From positions 124,001 to 188,000 of the forward strand of contig NZ_KQ954286.1 in assembly GCF_001519055.1 (NCBI RefSeq): 64,000 bases of DNA, given 5' to 3'. The notes below the pieces were generated by a model. That model searched no databases. It was given only the letters and a program-made list of their open reading frames with translations, and had not been told where the DNA came from. This document shows positions 7,426-16,548 of the stretch, piece by piece. This DNA comes from Novosphingobium sp. Fuku2-ISO-50 (GTDB lineage Bacteria; Pseudomonadota; Alphaproteobacteria; Sphingomonadales; Sphingomonadaceae). Both the position numbers and the translations under genes were made by a program. Positions within the stretch are counted from its first letter, which is position 1. Every line of letters starts with the position of its first letter.

Positions 7426-9362
7426 TGACCGACCCGATCACACAGGATAGCCCCGTTTATGTCGTCGACGACCTGATCGGGCGCGACATCGATGCCTATC
7501 TCGACCTGCATCAGCACAAGACCATGCTGCGCTTTATCACCTGCGGCAGCGTGGATGACGGAAAATCGACGCTGATCGGCCGATTGCTCTATGATTCCAA
7601 GATGATCTTCGAGGATCAGCTGGCCGCGCTGGAAGCGGATTCGAAGAAAGTCGGCACGCAAGGGCAAGCGATCGATTTCGCCCTGCTTGTCGACGGGCTT
7701 GCCGCCGAACGCGAACAGGGCATCACCATCGATGTCGCCTATCGCTTTTTCAACACCGAAAAGCGCAAGTTCATCGTCGCCGATTGCCCCGGACACGAAC
7801 AATATACGCGCAACATGGTCACCGGCGCCTCGACCGCCGATCTCGCGGTCATCCTCGTCGATGCGCGCAAGGGCGTGCTGGTCCAGACGCGGCGCCATTC
7901 GTATTTGTGCCACCTGATCGGCATCCGCAATGTGGTGCTCGCGGTCAACAAGATGGATCTGGTCGATTACGATCAGGCCACGTTTGACGCGATCGTGCGC
8001 GACTATGCCGAATTCGCGCGCTCGATCGGCATCGAAACCTTTACCGCGATGCCGATCTCGGGCTTTGCGGGCGACAATATCACCACGCATTCGGCGAAAA
8101 CGCCGTGGTATGCGGGCCCGACGCTCGTCGATCATCTCGAACAGGTCGAAGTCAACGCCGCGCACGACGGGGACAAGCCGTTTCGCATGCCGGTGCAATG
8201 GGTCAATCGCCCCAATCTCGATTTCCGGGGGTTTTCGGGGCTGATCGCGACCGGCTCGGTTCGCCCCGGCGACACGATCCGCGTGCTGCCTTCGGGCAAG
8301 ACCAGCACGGTCACGCGGATTGTCACGCTTGACGGCGATCTCGACCAGGCCGTTGCCGGCCAGTCGGTCACGCTGTGCCTGGCCGATGAAATCGACTGTT
8401 CGCGCGGCGATGTCATTGCGCTTGCCGATGCGCCGCCGCAAGTCGCCGACCAGTTCGAAGCGACGCTCGTCTGGCTCAACGACGAAGCCCTGATTCCGGG
8501 GCGCGCCTATTGGCTCAAGCTCGGCACGCAGACCGTTTCGGCGACGGTGCAGCATCCCAAGTACGTCGTGAACATCAATACGATGGAGCACATGGCGGCC
8601 AAGACGCTCGATCTCAATGCGATCGGCGTGGTCGAAGTGACCGCCGACAAACCGGTCGTGTTCGAGCCTTATGTCGATAACCGCACGCTCGGCGGCTTTA
8701 TCCTGATCGACAAGATCACCAATGCGACCGTGGCCGCAGGCATGCTGCATTTTTCCTTGCGCCGAGCACAGAATGTCCATTGGCAAGCGCTCGACATCAC
8801 GCGCGAGGCGCGCGCGGCCATGAAGGGGCAAACGGCGCGCGTACTGTGGTTCACCGGCCTGTCGGGATCGGGCAAGTCGACCATCGCCAATCTCGTCGAG
8901 AAAAAGCTGCATGCGTTGGGCAAGCACACCTTCCTGCTCGACGGTGACAACGTGCGCCATGGGCTCAACAAGGATCTCGGCTTTACCGAGGCAGACCGCA
9001 TCGAAAACATTCGCCGCGTCGGCGAAGTCGCCCGGTTGATGACCGACGCCGGGCTGATCGTGATTACCGCCTTCATCAGCCCGTTCCGTGCCGAACGCGA
9101 CATGGTACGCGCGATGATGGAGCCGGGCGAATTCGTCGAAGTGTTCATCGACACCCCGCTTGAAGAGGCCGAACGCCGCGATGTGAAGGGGCTTTACAAA
9201 AAGGCGCGGCAGGGCGCGCTGAAGAACTTCACCGGCATCGACAGCCCCTATGAAGCGCCCGACAGCGCGGAAATCCATGTCGATACCACCCGCGAACAGG
9301 CTGAAGATGCGGCCGAGCGGATCGTCAACCATATCCTTGCCCAATGGACGCCGGTAATCTGA
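7425..9362 (+). CDS. cysNC: Bifunctional sulfate adenylyltransferase large subunit / APS kinase
   Basis: A 645-residue fusion. The N-terminal part is the CysN GTPase, with G1 loop GSVDDGKST at residues 41-49, [12 protein letters not shown] as G3 and NKMD as G4, followed by EF-Tu-like domains. From about residue 455 comes CysC, the APS kinase, with P-loop [12 protein letters not shown] near 475 and the signature [16 protein letters not shown]. Together with CysD it turns sulfate into APS and then PAPS, for reduction or sulfation. CysN-CysC fusions are common in alphaproteobacteria. The start overlaps the cysD stop and the gene ends in a second TGATG overlap with cysQ. Confidence 0.96.
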   Translation: MTDPITQDSPVYVVDDLIGRDIDAYLDLHQHKTMLRFITCGSVDDGKSTLIGRLLYDSKMIFEDQLAALEADSKKVGTQGQAIDFALLVDGLAAEREQGITIDVAYRFFNTEKRKFIVADCPGHEQYTRNMVTGASTADLAVILVDARKGVLVQTRRHSYLCHLIGIRNVVLAVNKMDLVDYDQATFDAIVRDYAEFARSIGIETFTAMPISGFAGDNITTHSAKTPWYAGPTLVDHLEQVEVNAAHDGDKPFRMPVQWVNRPNLDFRGFSGLIATGSVRPGDTIRVLPSGKTSTVTRIVTLDGDLDQAVAGQSVTLCLADEIDCSRGDVIALADAPPQVADQFEATLVWLNDEALIPGRAYWLKLGTQTVSATVQHPKYVVNINTMEHMAAKTLDLNAIGVVEVTADKPVVFEPYVDNRTLGGFILIDKITNATVAAGMLHFSLRRAQNVHWQALDITREARAAMKGQTARVLWFTGLSGSGKSTIANLVEKKLHALGKHTFLLDGDNVRHGLNKDLGFTEADRIENIRRVGEVARLMTDAGLIVITAFISPFRAERDMVRAMMEPGEFVEVFIDTPLEEAERRDVKGLYKKARQGALKNFTGIDSPYEAPDSAEIHVDTTREQAEDAAERIVNHILAQWTPVI

Positions 9363-10123
9363 TGCAGACTTTGACCGATACGGCGCTTGCCGCCCATCTT
9401 GCCGACGTGGCGGGGCACTTGCTGATCGCCGTGCGCGACAGCGACGTGCTGAGCCTGAAGGCGCTGGGCAAGGCGGGCGATGCCACCGCCAACCAGTTCC
9501 TGTGTCACGCGCTGCGTGAAAACCGGCCCGACGACGCGCTGTTGTCCGAAGAGGAAAAGGACAGCGAAGAGCGGCTTGGCCACAGCCGGGTGTGGATTGT
9601 CGACCCGGTCGACGGCACGCGCGAATATGGCGAGCGCCGCGCCGACTGGGCGGTCCATGTCGCGCTCGCGATCGACGGCGCGGCGACGCACGGCGCGGTT
9701 GCGCTGCCCGGTGCGAACGACGGCAAAGGCCTTGTGCTGCGCAGCGACGCCCCGATCGTCGTGCCCCCTGCGCCCGACCGGCTGCGGATGGTGGTCAGCC
9801 GGACGCGGCCCGCAAAGGAAGCGGTCGCCGTGGCCGAGGCGCTGGACGCAGAACTGATCCCAATGGGCAGCGCCGGGGCCAAGGCCATGGCGGTGATCCT
9901 GGGCGAGGCGGACATCTACCTCCACACCGGCGGCCAGTACGAATGGGATTCGTGCGCCCCCGCCGCTGTCGCGCTGGCCCACGGCCTGCACGCCAGCCGT
10001 GCCGACGGCTCGCCGCTGGTCTACAATCAGCGCGACACCTATATGCCCGACCTGCTGATCTGCCGCCGGGAACACGCAGCATTGGTGCTCGACACGATGG
10101 CTGGGTTTGGGGCTGGGCTTTAG
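9362..10123 (+). CDS. cysQ: 3'(2'),5'-bisphosphate nucleotidase CysQ
   Basis: A 253-residue member of the inositol-monophosphatase fold. Metal-binding motifs are SEEEKD (about 57-62) and WIVDPVDGTREY (about 77-88), with the C-terminal GGQYEWDSCAPAAV motif. CysQ hydrolyses 3'-phosphoadenosine 5'-phosphate (PAP), the by-product of PAPS use, to AMP. The ATG at 9362 overlaps the cysNC stop (TGATG); an ATG at 9344 inside cysNC is less likely. Placement at the end of the sulfate-activation operon fits PAP removal in assimilation and possibly for the sulfotransferase encoded at 61.5 kb. Confidence 0.93.
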   Translation: MQTLTDTALAAHLADVAGHLLIAVRDSDVLSLKALGKAGDATANQFLCHALRENRPDDALLSEEEKDSEERLGHSRVWIVDPVDGTREYGERRADWAVHVALAIDGAATHGAVALPGANDGKGLVLRSDAPIVVPPAPDRLRMVVSRTRPAKEAVAVAEALDAELIPMGSAGAKAMAVILGEADIYLHTGGQYEWDSCAPAAVALAHGLHASRADGSPLVYNQRDTYMPDLLICRREHAALVLDTMAGFGAGL

Positions 10124-10132
10124 GGCTGCGCT

Positions 10133-10387
10133 TTAGCCATACACCTCGGCGCGGACCCAGTCGACTGTCGGCGCGGCAGAATCGAGCCGCGCCTTGCCGT
10201 GCAGGCCCGACCAATAGCCTTCGGCCCCGTCGGCGAGGCGCCATTCGTGCGGCAATGCGGCAGGCGATCATGTCCTCGCCCACAAGCGCGTCGAGATAGC
10301 CCGAATCCACGATGACCTGCCAAATCGGACGGATCGATCCACCGGCTTCGAGCGCGCGAACCGCAGCGGGGACGGCTCTCTGGCCTC
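10133..10387 (-). pseudogene. Frameshifted remnant of an unidentified gene
   Basis: On the minus strand one frame reads plausibly as AVRALEAGGSIRPIWQVIVD then SGYLDALVGEDMIACRI (about 10385-10256). It then becomes improbable, while a second frame takes over with LPHEWRLADGAEGYWSGL and KARLDSAAPTVDWVRAEVYG, ending in TAA at 10133-10135. One base gain or two-base loss near 10255 joins them. There is no start codon, and an in-frame TGA lies just upstream near 10387, so only a 3' fragment remains. I do not recognise the family. Confidence 0.55.
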
Positions 10388-10629
10388 AAGCCTAATCAAT
10401 CATTCAATTGAGTTAAAGGGTAGACCATCCGCGCCGCAAGCGTCCAGTGCAACCTCGTGCAATGGGCCTGATCGGTCGGCACGCGCCATGCTGCCCTGCA
10501 AAAGCGGTGGCGCTGGCTTCATCGGTCCGGCCTTGTTGTGACACTTTGATACAGCTCATTTGATTTAAGCCATATTTTTTGCGCCCGCGAACGCCCATAG
10601 TTGCCCATACATGGCCGGAAGGATCCCCA
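10388..10629. promoter_or_regulatory. Upstream region of the ABC exporter operon
   Basis: No gene is supported here. The stretch 10390-10430 and especially 10530-10585 is AT-rich (GATACAGCTCATTTGATTTAA, then a T6 run), unlike its surroundings, and is the likely promoter area for the plus-strand ABC transporter operon. AAGGAT at 10618-10623 is the ribosome-binding site for the permease start at 10630. No exact -35/-10 pair can be fixed. Confidence 0.4.
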
Positions 10630-11766
10630 ATGTTCGGCATATTGCGCATCGCATACAAATTGCTCGCCAACGATCGAACCAAGTTCACCGCGCTGATCGT
10701 GGGGATCACTTTTGCCGTTTTCCTGATGGTGCAGATGACCGCGATGTTTGCCGGGGTACTCAGCCGGTCATCGGCGACCGTTTACAACGTCGGCGCCTCG
10801 ATCTGGGTGATGGACCCGGCGGTGCAGACAGTATCGAATTCGATCCCCATGCCCGATGCCGTGCTGGATCAGGTCCGTTCGCTTCCCGGCGTGAAATTCG
10901 CGGTACCGCTCTATTCCGGCGGCGGCCTCGTGAAACTGGCCGACGGCACGTATCAGGCGGTCACGATCATGGGGCTGGACGATACCACGTTGTTTGGCCG
11001 TCCGCAGATGCTCAAGGGACAAATCGAGGACATCTATGGCGAAAGCGGCTTCATCGCCGTGGTCGATTCCGAATACACCAAACTGGGCAGCCCCAAAGTC
11101 GGCGACGAATTCGAAATCAACGACAATCGCGCGCGCATCGTCGGGCTTGCGCGCGTTGCCAGCAACGGCCTGTTCGGCGTGCCCTCGCTCTACACCACCT
11201 ATAGCCGCGCGCTGCAATACCTGCCCAATACCCGCTTCACCACGAGCTATATCCTCGTCGAGCCCAAGAGCGCGGCGGATATTCCCGCAATCCGCGACGG
11301 CGTGGCCCGGATCGGCTATATCGCGCTGACCCGCGACGAATTCGTCAGCCAGATTTCCCATTTCTATACGTTCAAGACCGGGATCGGTACCAATCTGCTG
11401 ATGATGTCGGCAATCGCCTTCATCGTCGGCCTGTCTATTTCGGGGCAGACGTTCTATTCGTTCATTCTAGAAAACCTGGAAAAATTCGGCGCGCTCAAGG
11501 CGATCGGCATGACCTCGCGCGAATTGATCACGATGATCCTGTTCCAGGCGGGGTTCGTCTCGCTGACCGGCTATGGCCTCGGCACCGGGTTGTGCGCGAC
11601 GATGATCTGGCTCGCGCGCGCGCGATTGCCCGACTATGCCTCGATCATCACGGCAGGCAACCTGTTGCTGGCGCTCGGCATGGTCGTGGTGATCGCCGGG
11701 GTATCGAGCTGGTTCGGCGTGCGCCGGGTATTGCGCATCGAACCGTTCGACATTTTCCGGGGTTGA
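10630..11766 (+). CDS. ABC transporter permease (FtsX/MacB-DevC-like)
   Basis: A 378-residue permease. It has an N-terminal membrane helix (TALIVGITFAVFLMVQMTAM), a periplasmic domain of about 220 residues (MacB-PCD like), then an FtsX-type block with three helices (near residues 255-280, 305-330, 345-365) containing LENLEKFGALKAIGMTSREL, the coupling-helix region. Such permeases pair with an ATPase, a HlyD adaptor and an outer-membrane channel to export substrates from periplasm or inner membrane; all of these follow here. The ATG at 10630 has AAGGAT upstream. The stop overlaps the ATPase start (TGATG). Confidence 0.88.
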   Translation: MFGILRIAYKLLANDRTKFTALIVGITFAVFLMVQMTAMFAGVLSRSSATVYNVGASIWVMDPAVQTVSNSIPMPDAVLDQVRSLPGVKFAVPLYSGGGLVKLADGTYQAVTIMGLDDTTLFGRPQMLKGQIEDIYGESGFIAVVDSEYTKLGSPKVGDEFEINDNRARIVGLARVASNGLFGVPSLYTTYSRALQYLPNTRFTTSYILVEPKSAADIPAIRDGVARIGYIALTRDEFVSQISHFYTFKTGIGTNLLMMSAIAFIVGLSISGQTFYSFILENLEKFGALKAIGMTSRELITMILFQAGFVSLTGYGLGTGLCATMIWLARARLPDYASIITAGNLLLALGMVVVIAGVSSWFGVRRVLRIEPFDIFRG

Positions 11767-12527
11767 TGAACATGCCCGACACCCCCGGAAATGCCTTCAC
11801 AAAGACTGGCGCAAAGACTGTCGCGATCCGGGCCGAAGGCCTGACCAAAGGCTTTGGCGAAGGCGAAACCTATACCCGCGCGGTCAGCGATGTCAGCTTC
11901 GAGGCCTATCACGGCGAAATCCTGTTCGTCGTCGGCCCCTCGGGGTCGGGCAAGACCACGATGCTGTCGATGGTTTCGGGCATCCTGCGCCCCGATGCCG
12001 GAAGCGTGAGCATCGAGGGGCAGGACATCTGGTCGCTGTCGACCGATCAGCTCGCGCATTTCCGGCTGAACACGATCGGTTTCGTGTTTCAGGACTTTCA
12101 CTTGTTTCCGCGCCTGACCACGGCAGAAAACGTCGCCATTCCGCTGATCATCAAGCGCCACCCCTGGGACGAAGCAATGTCCGAGGCGCGCCGTTTTCTC
12201 GAAATCGTGGGCCTTGCCAATCGCGCCGATGTGCCCCCGGTCAAGCTGTCGGGCGGCGAGCAGCAGCGCGTGGCCATTGCCCGCGCGCTGATCGCGCAGC
12301 CCGATCTGCTCGTGCTCGATGAGCCCACCGCCTCGCTCGACGGCGATACCGGGCGCAACATCATCAGCTTCGTGCGCAGCCAGGTGCTCAACGACAAGCG
12401 CTGCATCCTGATCATCACGCACGATTCGCGCATTTTCGAATTCGCCGACCGCATTCTCAACATGGAAGACGGTCGCGTCACCGGTATCGAAGACGGAGGA
12501 TCCCATGTTGCCCATGAAGGCGTATAA
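11766..12527 (+). CDS. ABC transporter ATP-binding protein (LolD/MacB/DevA-type)
   Basis: A 253-residue ATPase with Walker A GPSGSGKT near residues 57-64, Q-loop FVFQDFHLFPRLT, signature LSGGEQQRVAIARAL, Walker B LLVLDEPTASLD and switch His in IITHD. It energises the permease encoded just upstream. The FQDFHLFPRLT and TASLD residues place it in the MacB/LolD/DevA exporter branch rather than importers. The start overlaps the permease stop by one base, and the HlyD gene follows after 15 bases. Confidence 0.93.
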   Translation: MNMPDTPGNAFTKTGAKTVAIRAEGLTKGFGEGETYTRAVSDVSFEAYHGEILFVVGPSGSGKTTMLSMVSGILRPDAGSVSIEGQDIWSLSTDQLAHFRLNTIGFVFQDFHLFPRLTTAENVAIPLIIKRHPWDEAMSEARRFLEIVGLANRADVPPVKLSGGEQQRVAIARALIAQPDLLVLDEPTASLDGDTGRNIISFVRSQVLNDKRCILIITHDSRIFEFADRILNMEDGRVTGIEDGGSHVAHEGV

Positions 12528-12542
12528 AGAGGGTATGCGGCC

Positions 12543-13634
12543 ATGATCGCCATTCGCCCGGTCTATGCGCTTGCCGCAGCAGGCTTCGCGCTCGCTGTGG
12601 GCAGCGCAATCATCCTGTCCGAACACCGGACGGCGCAGGCGCCCTTGTTCAAACCGGCGACCAACCCCTATCCCAACGGCATCTATGCCAACGGCATGGT
12701 CGAAAGCGCGCAGTCGCAAGGGATCGACATCGCGCTCGATCCCGAAGTCACCGGCAAAGTGACGCAAGTCCTCGTGCGCGAAGGCGAACACGTCCACGCC
12801 GGGCAACCGCTGCTCGCGCTCGATGACAGCATCCAGCGCGGCACCGCGCGCCAGCTCGATGCCGCCGCCGCCGCCGCCGTATCGCAACTGGCCGAGCTTC
12901 ACGCACAGCCGCGCCCCGAAACGCTCGCCGTAGCGATTGCCCAGGCCGAAAACGCCGCCGCCACGCTGAAAAACGCGGCCGATACGCGCGCCAAGCAGGA
13001 ACACGCCTTTGCCCTCGACCCGCGCTCGGTCAGCCGCGACACGCTCGATACCGCGCGCAACACCGAGGCGATCGCCGCAACCGCGTACAAAGTGGCCAGG
13101 CGCAACGAAGAGCTGACCCGCGCTGGCGCCTGGCGCTTTGACATCGAAAACCAGCAGCATCAGGCCGAGGCCAGCGCCCATGCCGCCGAAGCGGCGCATG
13201 CCACGCTCGACAAATTCGTGCTGCGAGCGCCGCGCGACGGCGTGGTGCTGGCGATCAACGCCACTGTCGGCAGCTCGATTGCGCCCGCTGGCGTCTATGA
13301 TACGCGCACACAGGCGACGCTGCCGGTGATCACCTTCGGCACGCCGCAAGCGCGCATGCAGGTGCGCGCCTATGTCGATGAAATCCTCGTGCCGCGCCTG
13401 CCTTCGGGCGCGATGCAGGCCGTGATGAGCCTGCGCGGATCGGATCGGCGCATCGCGCTGCATTACGAACGCGTCGAACCCTATCTCTCGCCCAAGATCG
13501 CCCTGTCGGATCAGCGGCTGGAGCGTGTCGATCTGCGCGTGCTGCCGGTGATCTTCACCTTTGCGCCGCCCGCCGACATGGCCGTCTATCCGGGGCAGAT
13601 GGTTGACATCTATATCAGCGGGAAAAAGCCGTGA
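12543..13634 (+). CDS. HlyD-family periplasmic adaptor subunit
   Basis: A 363-residue membrane-fusion protein with an N-terminal anchor helix (VYALAAAGFALAVGSAIIL). A lipoyl half-motif follows (VTGKVTQVLVREGEHVHAGQPLLALDD, about 72-98), then an alanine-rich coiled-coil hairpin (about 100-225), and the second lipoyl half with LRAPRDGVVLAINATVGS. It would bridge the inner-membrane ABC exporter to the NodT channel. Length and layout are normal. Its 3' end overlaps the NodT gene by four bases (GTGA), confirming operon structure. Confidence 0.9.
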   Translation: MIAIRPVYALAAAGFALAVGSAIILSEHRTAQAPLFKPATNPYPNGIYANGMVESAQSQGIDIALDPEVTGKVTQVLVREGEHVHAGQPLLALDDSIQRGTARQLDAAAAAAVSQLAELHAQPRPETLAVAIAQAENAAATLKNAADTRAKQEHAFALDPRSVSRDTLDTARNTEAIAATAYKVARRNEELTRAGAWRFDIENQQHQAEASAHAAEAAHATLDKFVLRAPRDGVVLAINATVGSSIAPAGVYDTRTQATLPVITFGTPQARMQVRAYVDEILVPRLPSGAMQAVMSLRGSDRRIALHYERVEPYLSPKIALSDQRLERVDLRVLPVIFTFAPPADMAVYPGQMVDIYISGKKP

Positions 13635-15055
13635 TCCGCGTCCTGCGCCTCGCGCCGCTCGGGATGGCGGCGCTGCTGTGCGGCTGCGCAGTGGGGCCCG
13701 ATTTCCATCGGCCGACGCCGCCTGCGGTCGATCGCTATCGCGCAACGGACGATGCAGCAGGCGGCCTGGCGCTCGATCGCGATACCCCGATTGCCCAGGC
13801 CTGGTGGCATGTCCTCGGATCGCCCGAGCTTGACGCGCTGGTTACGCATGGTCTTGCCAACAGCCCCGATGTCGCTGGGGCACAGGCGCGGCTGCGCTCT
13901 GCGCAGGCCCAGTTGCGCGCGGGCTATGGCGCGTTCTTTCCGCAAGTCGATGGCAGCTTCGATGCAACGCGCGAACGTTACAGCCCGTCGCGGGTGGGCT
14001 CCGCCGGGGCAGCCGAAGTGTTTTCACTGTTCAACCCTTCGGTCGCGGTCAATTTCGTACTGGACCTGTTCGGCAGCAACCGGCGGCTGGTCGAAGCGCT
14101 GCACGCCACCGCCACGGAGCAGGCGCAAACCTTGCGCGCAACGCAGCTCACGCTCGCCGGCAATATCGCCAGCACTGCGATCATCCGCGCCGCGTATCAC
14201 GATGAAGTCACCGCATGGCACGACATCGTCGCTGCCGATGAGGCCCAGCTTGAATCCGCCCATGCACGAACCGGCGCCGGAACCGAGGGCTATGCCGCCG
14301 AGCTCGCTCTGGCGCAGGCGCTGGAAAGCGCCCGCGCCGGGCTCAAGGCCGCCGAAGTCCGGGCGGGTCAAGCCGATGATCTGCTTGCCGTGCTGGTCGG
14401 CGACCCGCCCGCGAGCGCCCGCCTGCCCGACCTTGCGCTGTCCGCGCTGCATGTGCCCGGCCCCCTGCCGCTAAGCCTGCCGTCCGATCTGGTGCGGCGT
14501 CGCCCCGACATCCTTGTCGCCGAAGCGACCGCGCATGCCGCCAGCGCCCAGATCGGTGTCGCCACCGCCGCAATGCTGCCGCAAGTCACGCTGAGCGCGG
14601 GAACCGGATCGAGCACCAACACGATGGGCGCACTGTTTGGCGCAGGCACCGGGGTATGGAACTATGGCGCCGGCGTCACCACACCCCTGTTTTCCGGTGG
14701 ATCGCTGATCAATAAGCGCGCCGCGGCCAAGGCCGATTATCAGGCGGCGATGGCAGACTGGCGGCAAACCGTGATCGCGGCCTTTCGGCAGGTCGCCGAC
14801 GTACTGACTGCCAATGCCGGCGATGCTGCTGCCGACGCAGCCGAAGCCCGCGCCGACGCGGACGCACAGACCGCGTTCCATCTGGCTGAGGCCGATCGTC
14901 GCGCCGGATTGATCAGCGAAGCCGACCTCGCCGTCAGCCGCGCAGCCTGGCAAAGCGCACATATTTCCGCGCTGTCCGCCCGCGCGACGCACTTGCAGGA
15001 CGCGGTCGCGCTCTATGTCGCGCTCGGCGGCGGGATCAACCAGCCGATGCCGTGA
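13631..15055 (+). CDS. NodT-family outer-membrane efflux lipoprotein (ABC exporter channel)
   Basis: A 474-residue TolC-superfamily protein starting with GTG at 13631, overlapping the HlyD stop. A lipoprotein signal peptide is visible with lipobox LLCGC near residue 19, followed by AVGPDFHRPTPP, typical of the NodT/RND-OMP lipoprotein family. The two internally repeated OEP domains contain long helices, and the PSDLVRRRPDIL motif marks the start of the second repeat. It would complete a four-part ABC exporter. It ends six bases from the end of the opposing NodT gene of the RND pump. Confidence 0.92.
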   Translation: MIRVLRLAPLGMAALLCGCAVGPDFHRPTPPAVDRYRATDDAAGGLALDRDTPIAQAWWHVLGSPELDALVTHGLANSPDVAGAQARLRSAQAQLRAGYGAFFPQVDGSFDATRERYSPSRVGSAGAAEVFSLFNPSVAVNFVLDLFGSNRRLVEALHATATEQAQTLRATQLTLAGNIASTAIIRAAYHDEVTAWHDIVAADEAQLESAHARTGAGTEGYAAELALAQALESARAGLKAAEVRAGQADDLLAVLVGDPPASARLPDLALSALHVPGPLPLSLPSDLVRRRPDILVAEATAHAASAQIGVATAAMLPQVTLSAGTGSSTNTMGALFGAGTGVWNYGAGVTTPLFSGGSLINKRAAAKADYQAAMADWRQTVIAAFRQVADVLTANAGDAAADAAEARADADAQTAFHLAEADRRAGLISEADLAVSRAAWQSAHISALSARATHLQDAVALYVALGGGINQPMP

Positions 15056-15061
15056 TGCGTG

Positions 15062-16498
15062 TCAGTTCGTGGGTGGTTTGGGGGATGGATTCAGTTCGAC
15101 CGGCCCGATCCACTGACCGCCGATCGCCTGGATCAGGGCGACTGCGGCGTTCTGCTGATTGACCGTATTGCCGATCAGATTGACCCGCGCGGCATAGGCG
15201 GTCGCCTGCGCGGTGGTGACCGTGGTAAAATCGACCGTGCCCGCCTGATATTCGTTGCGCGTCACCGCTTCGGCGCGATCGGCGGATTCAGACGCCGCGT
15301 GGTAATGCACGGCCTCCGCGCGATAGCCATCGACCCCGGCAAGATCGGTTTCGACTTCCTGAAACGCGCTCAGCACGGTCTGGCGATAGGTCGCGACCGC
15401 CGCATCATAGGCGGCGCGCGCGCCTGCCACTTTGGCCGAACGCGCGCCCCAGTCGAGCAGGGTCTGCGCAGCGCTCGCGCCCAGCGACCAGGCCGATGTC
15501 GCCGCGCCGAACAGGCTGCTGAACGAAGCGGCGCTCGTACCCAGCTCGGCGGTCAGCGATACCGTCGGAAAGAACGCCGCGCGCTGCACGCCGATATTGG
15601 CATTGGCGGCGGCGACCAGCCGCTCGGCATTGGCAATGTCGGGTCGGCGTTCGAGCACTGCCGAAGGCACGACGCCGGGCACCGCCGGGACAACCGGGCG
15701 CCAAGGCATGGGCTTGATCGCAAACGCGCTCGGGTTTTCGCCGACCAGCACGGCAATCGCGGTTTCATAGCCCACGCGCTGACGATCGAGATCGCGGCGG
15801 CTCGCCTCCGCATTGGCCAAAGTGGTGCGCGCGGTATCGACATCGGCGGAACTGGCGGTTCCGGCGGCAAATTTGTTGCGCGTGATGGCGAGCGAGCGGC
15901 GGTACGACACCAGTGTCGCATCGAGCATGGCCGCCTGCGCATCGATACCGCGCAGCGCGAAATAGTCGGTCGCCAGTGTCCCTTGGGCCGACAGCGTGGC
16001 ATTGGCGAGCTCCGCCGCCGAAGCCTGGGCATTGGCGCGTGCCGCTCGCGCGGTGTTGGTCAGGCTGCCCCACAGATCGGGCGCCCAGCTTGCCGTGCCG
16101 GTTGCGGTAAACGTGCTGCTTGCCGGGCCGCTGGTCGAGACGGCCCCCTGCCGCGTTGCCCCGATGGTAGCCCCGACCGTGGGCAGCAAGGCGGCGCGAT
16201 CGACCCGCGCCGTCGCCAGCGCCTGAGCGTAAGACGCGCGGTAGTACGCGAGGTTCTGGTTGGTGATCGCCACCTTTGCCTCAAGCGCATCGAGCGTTTC
16301 ATCGCCAAACAGCGTCCACCATGCGCCCTTGGCCACCGCGTCCGAGGGATTGGCCTGGGCCCAGCCCGGATCGGCCTTGAACGCCGCCGTCGGCGCAACG
16401 CTCGTCGGAACGCGATACGTCGGCGCCATCGAACAGCCCGCCAAGGCAGTCGACATCGCAGTCGAGAGGGCAACAAGAGGCAACAGGCGTTTGGTCAT
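15062..16498 (-). CDS. NodT-family outer-membrane efflux lipoprotein (RND pump channel)
   Basis: A 478-residue TolC-superfamily lipoprotein. The start at 16498 gives a good lipoprotein signal (MTKRLLPLVALSTAMSTALAGC); a longer frame reaches 16552 and overlaps the stop of the RND gene. The second OEP repeat begins with PSAVLERRPDIANAERLV, and the QGAVSTSGP/NTARAARANAQAS helices are typical. Being last in the MFP-RND-RND-OMP run on the minus strand, it is the outer-membrane exit duct of that pump. It converges on a second NodT gene, so the two adjacent operons each carry their own channel. Confidence 0.92.
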   Translation of the reverse strand: MTKRLLPLVALSTAMSTALAGCSMAPTYRVPTSVAPTAAFKADPGWAQANPSDAVAKGAWWTLFGDETLDALEAKVAITNQNLAYYRASYAQALATARVDRAALLPTVGATIGATRQGAVSTSGPASSTFTATGTASWAPDLWGSLTNTARAARANAQASAAELANATLSAQGTLATDYFALRGIDAQAAMLDATLVSYRRSLAITRNKFAAGTASSADVDTARTTLANAEASRRDLDRQRVGYETAIAVLVGENPSAFAIKPMPWRPVVPAVPGVVPSAVLERRPDIANAERLVAAANANIGVQRAAFFPTVSLTAELGTSAASFSSLFGAATSAWSLGASAAQTLLDWGARSAKVAGARAAYDAAVATYRQTVLSAFQEVETDLAGVDGYRAEAVHYHAASESADRAEAVTRNEYQAGTVDFTTVTTAQATAYAARVNLIGNTVNQQNAAVALIQAIGGQWIGPVELNPSPKPPTN

Positions 16499-16548
16499 CG
16501 AATTGAGCCTATCCACATTCGTATCGGGCGCGGCAACGCGGAGGGGCA

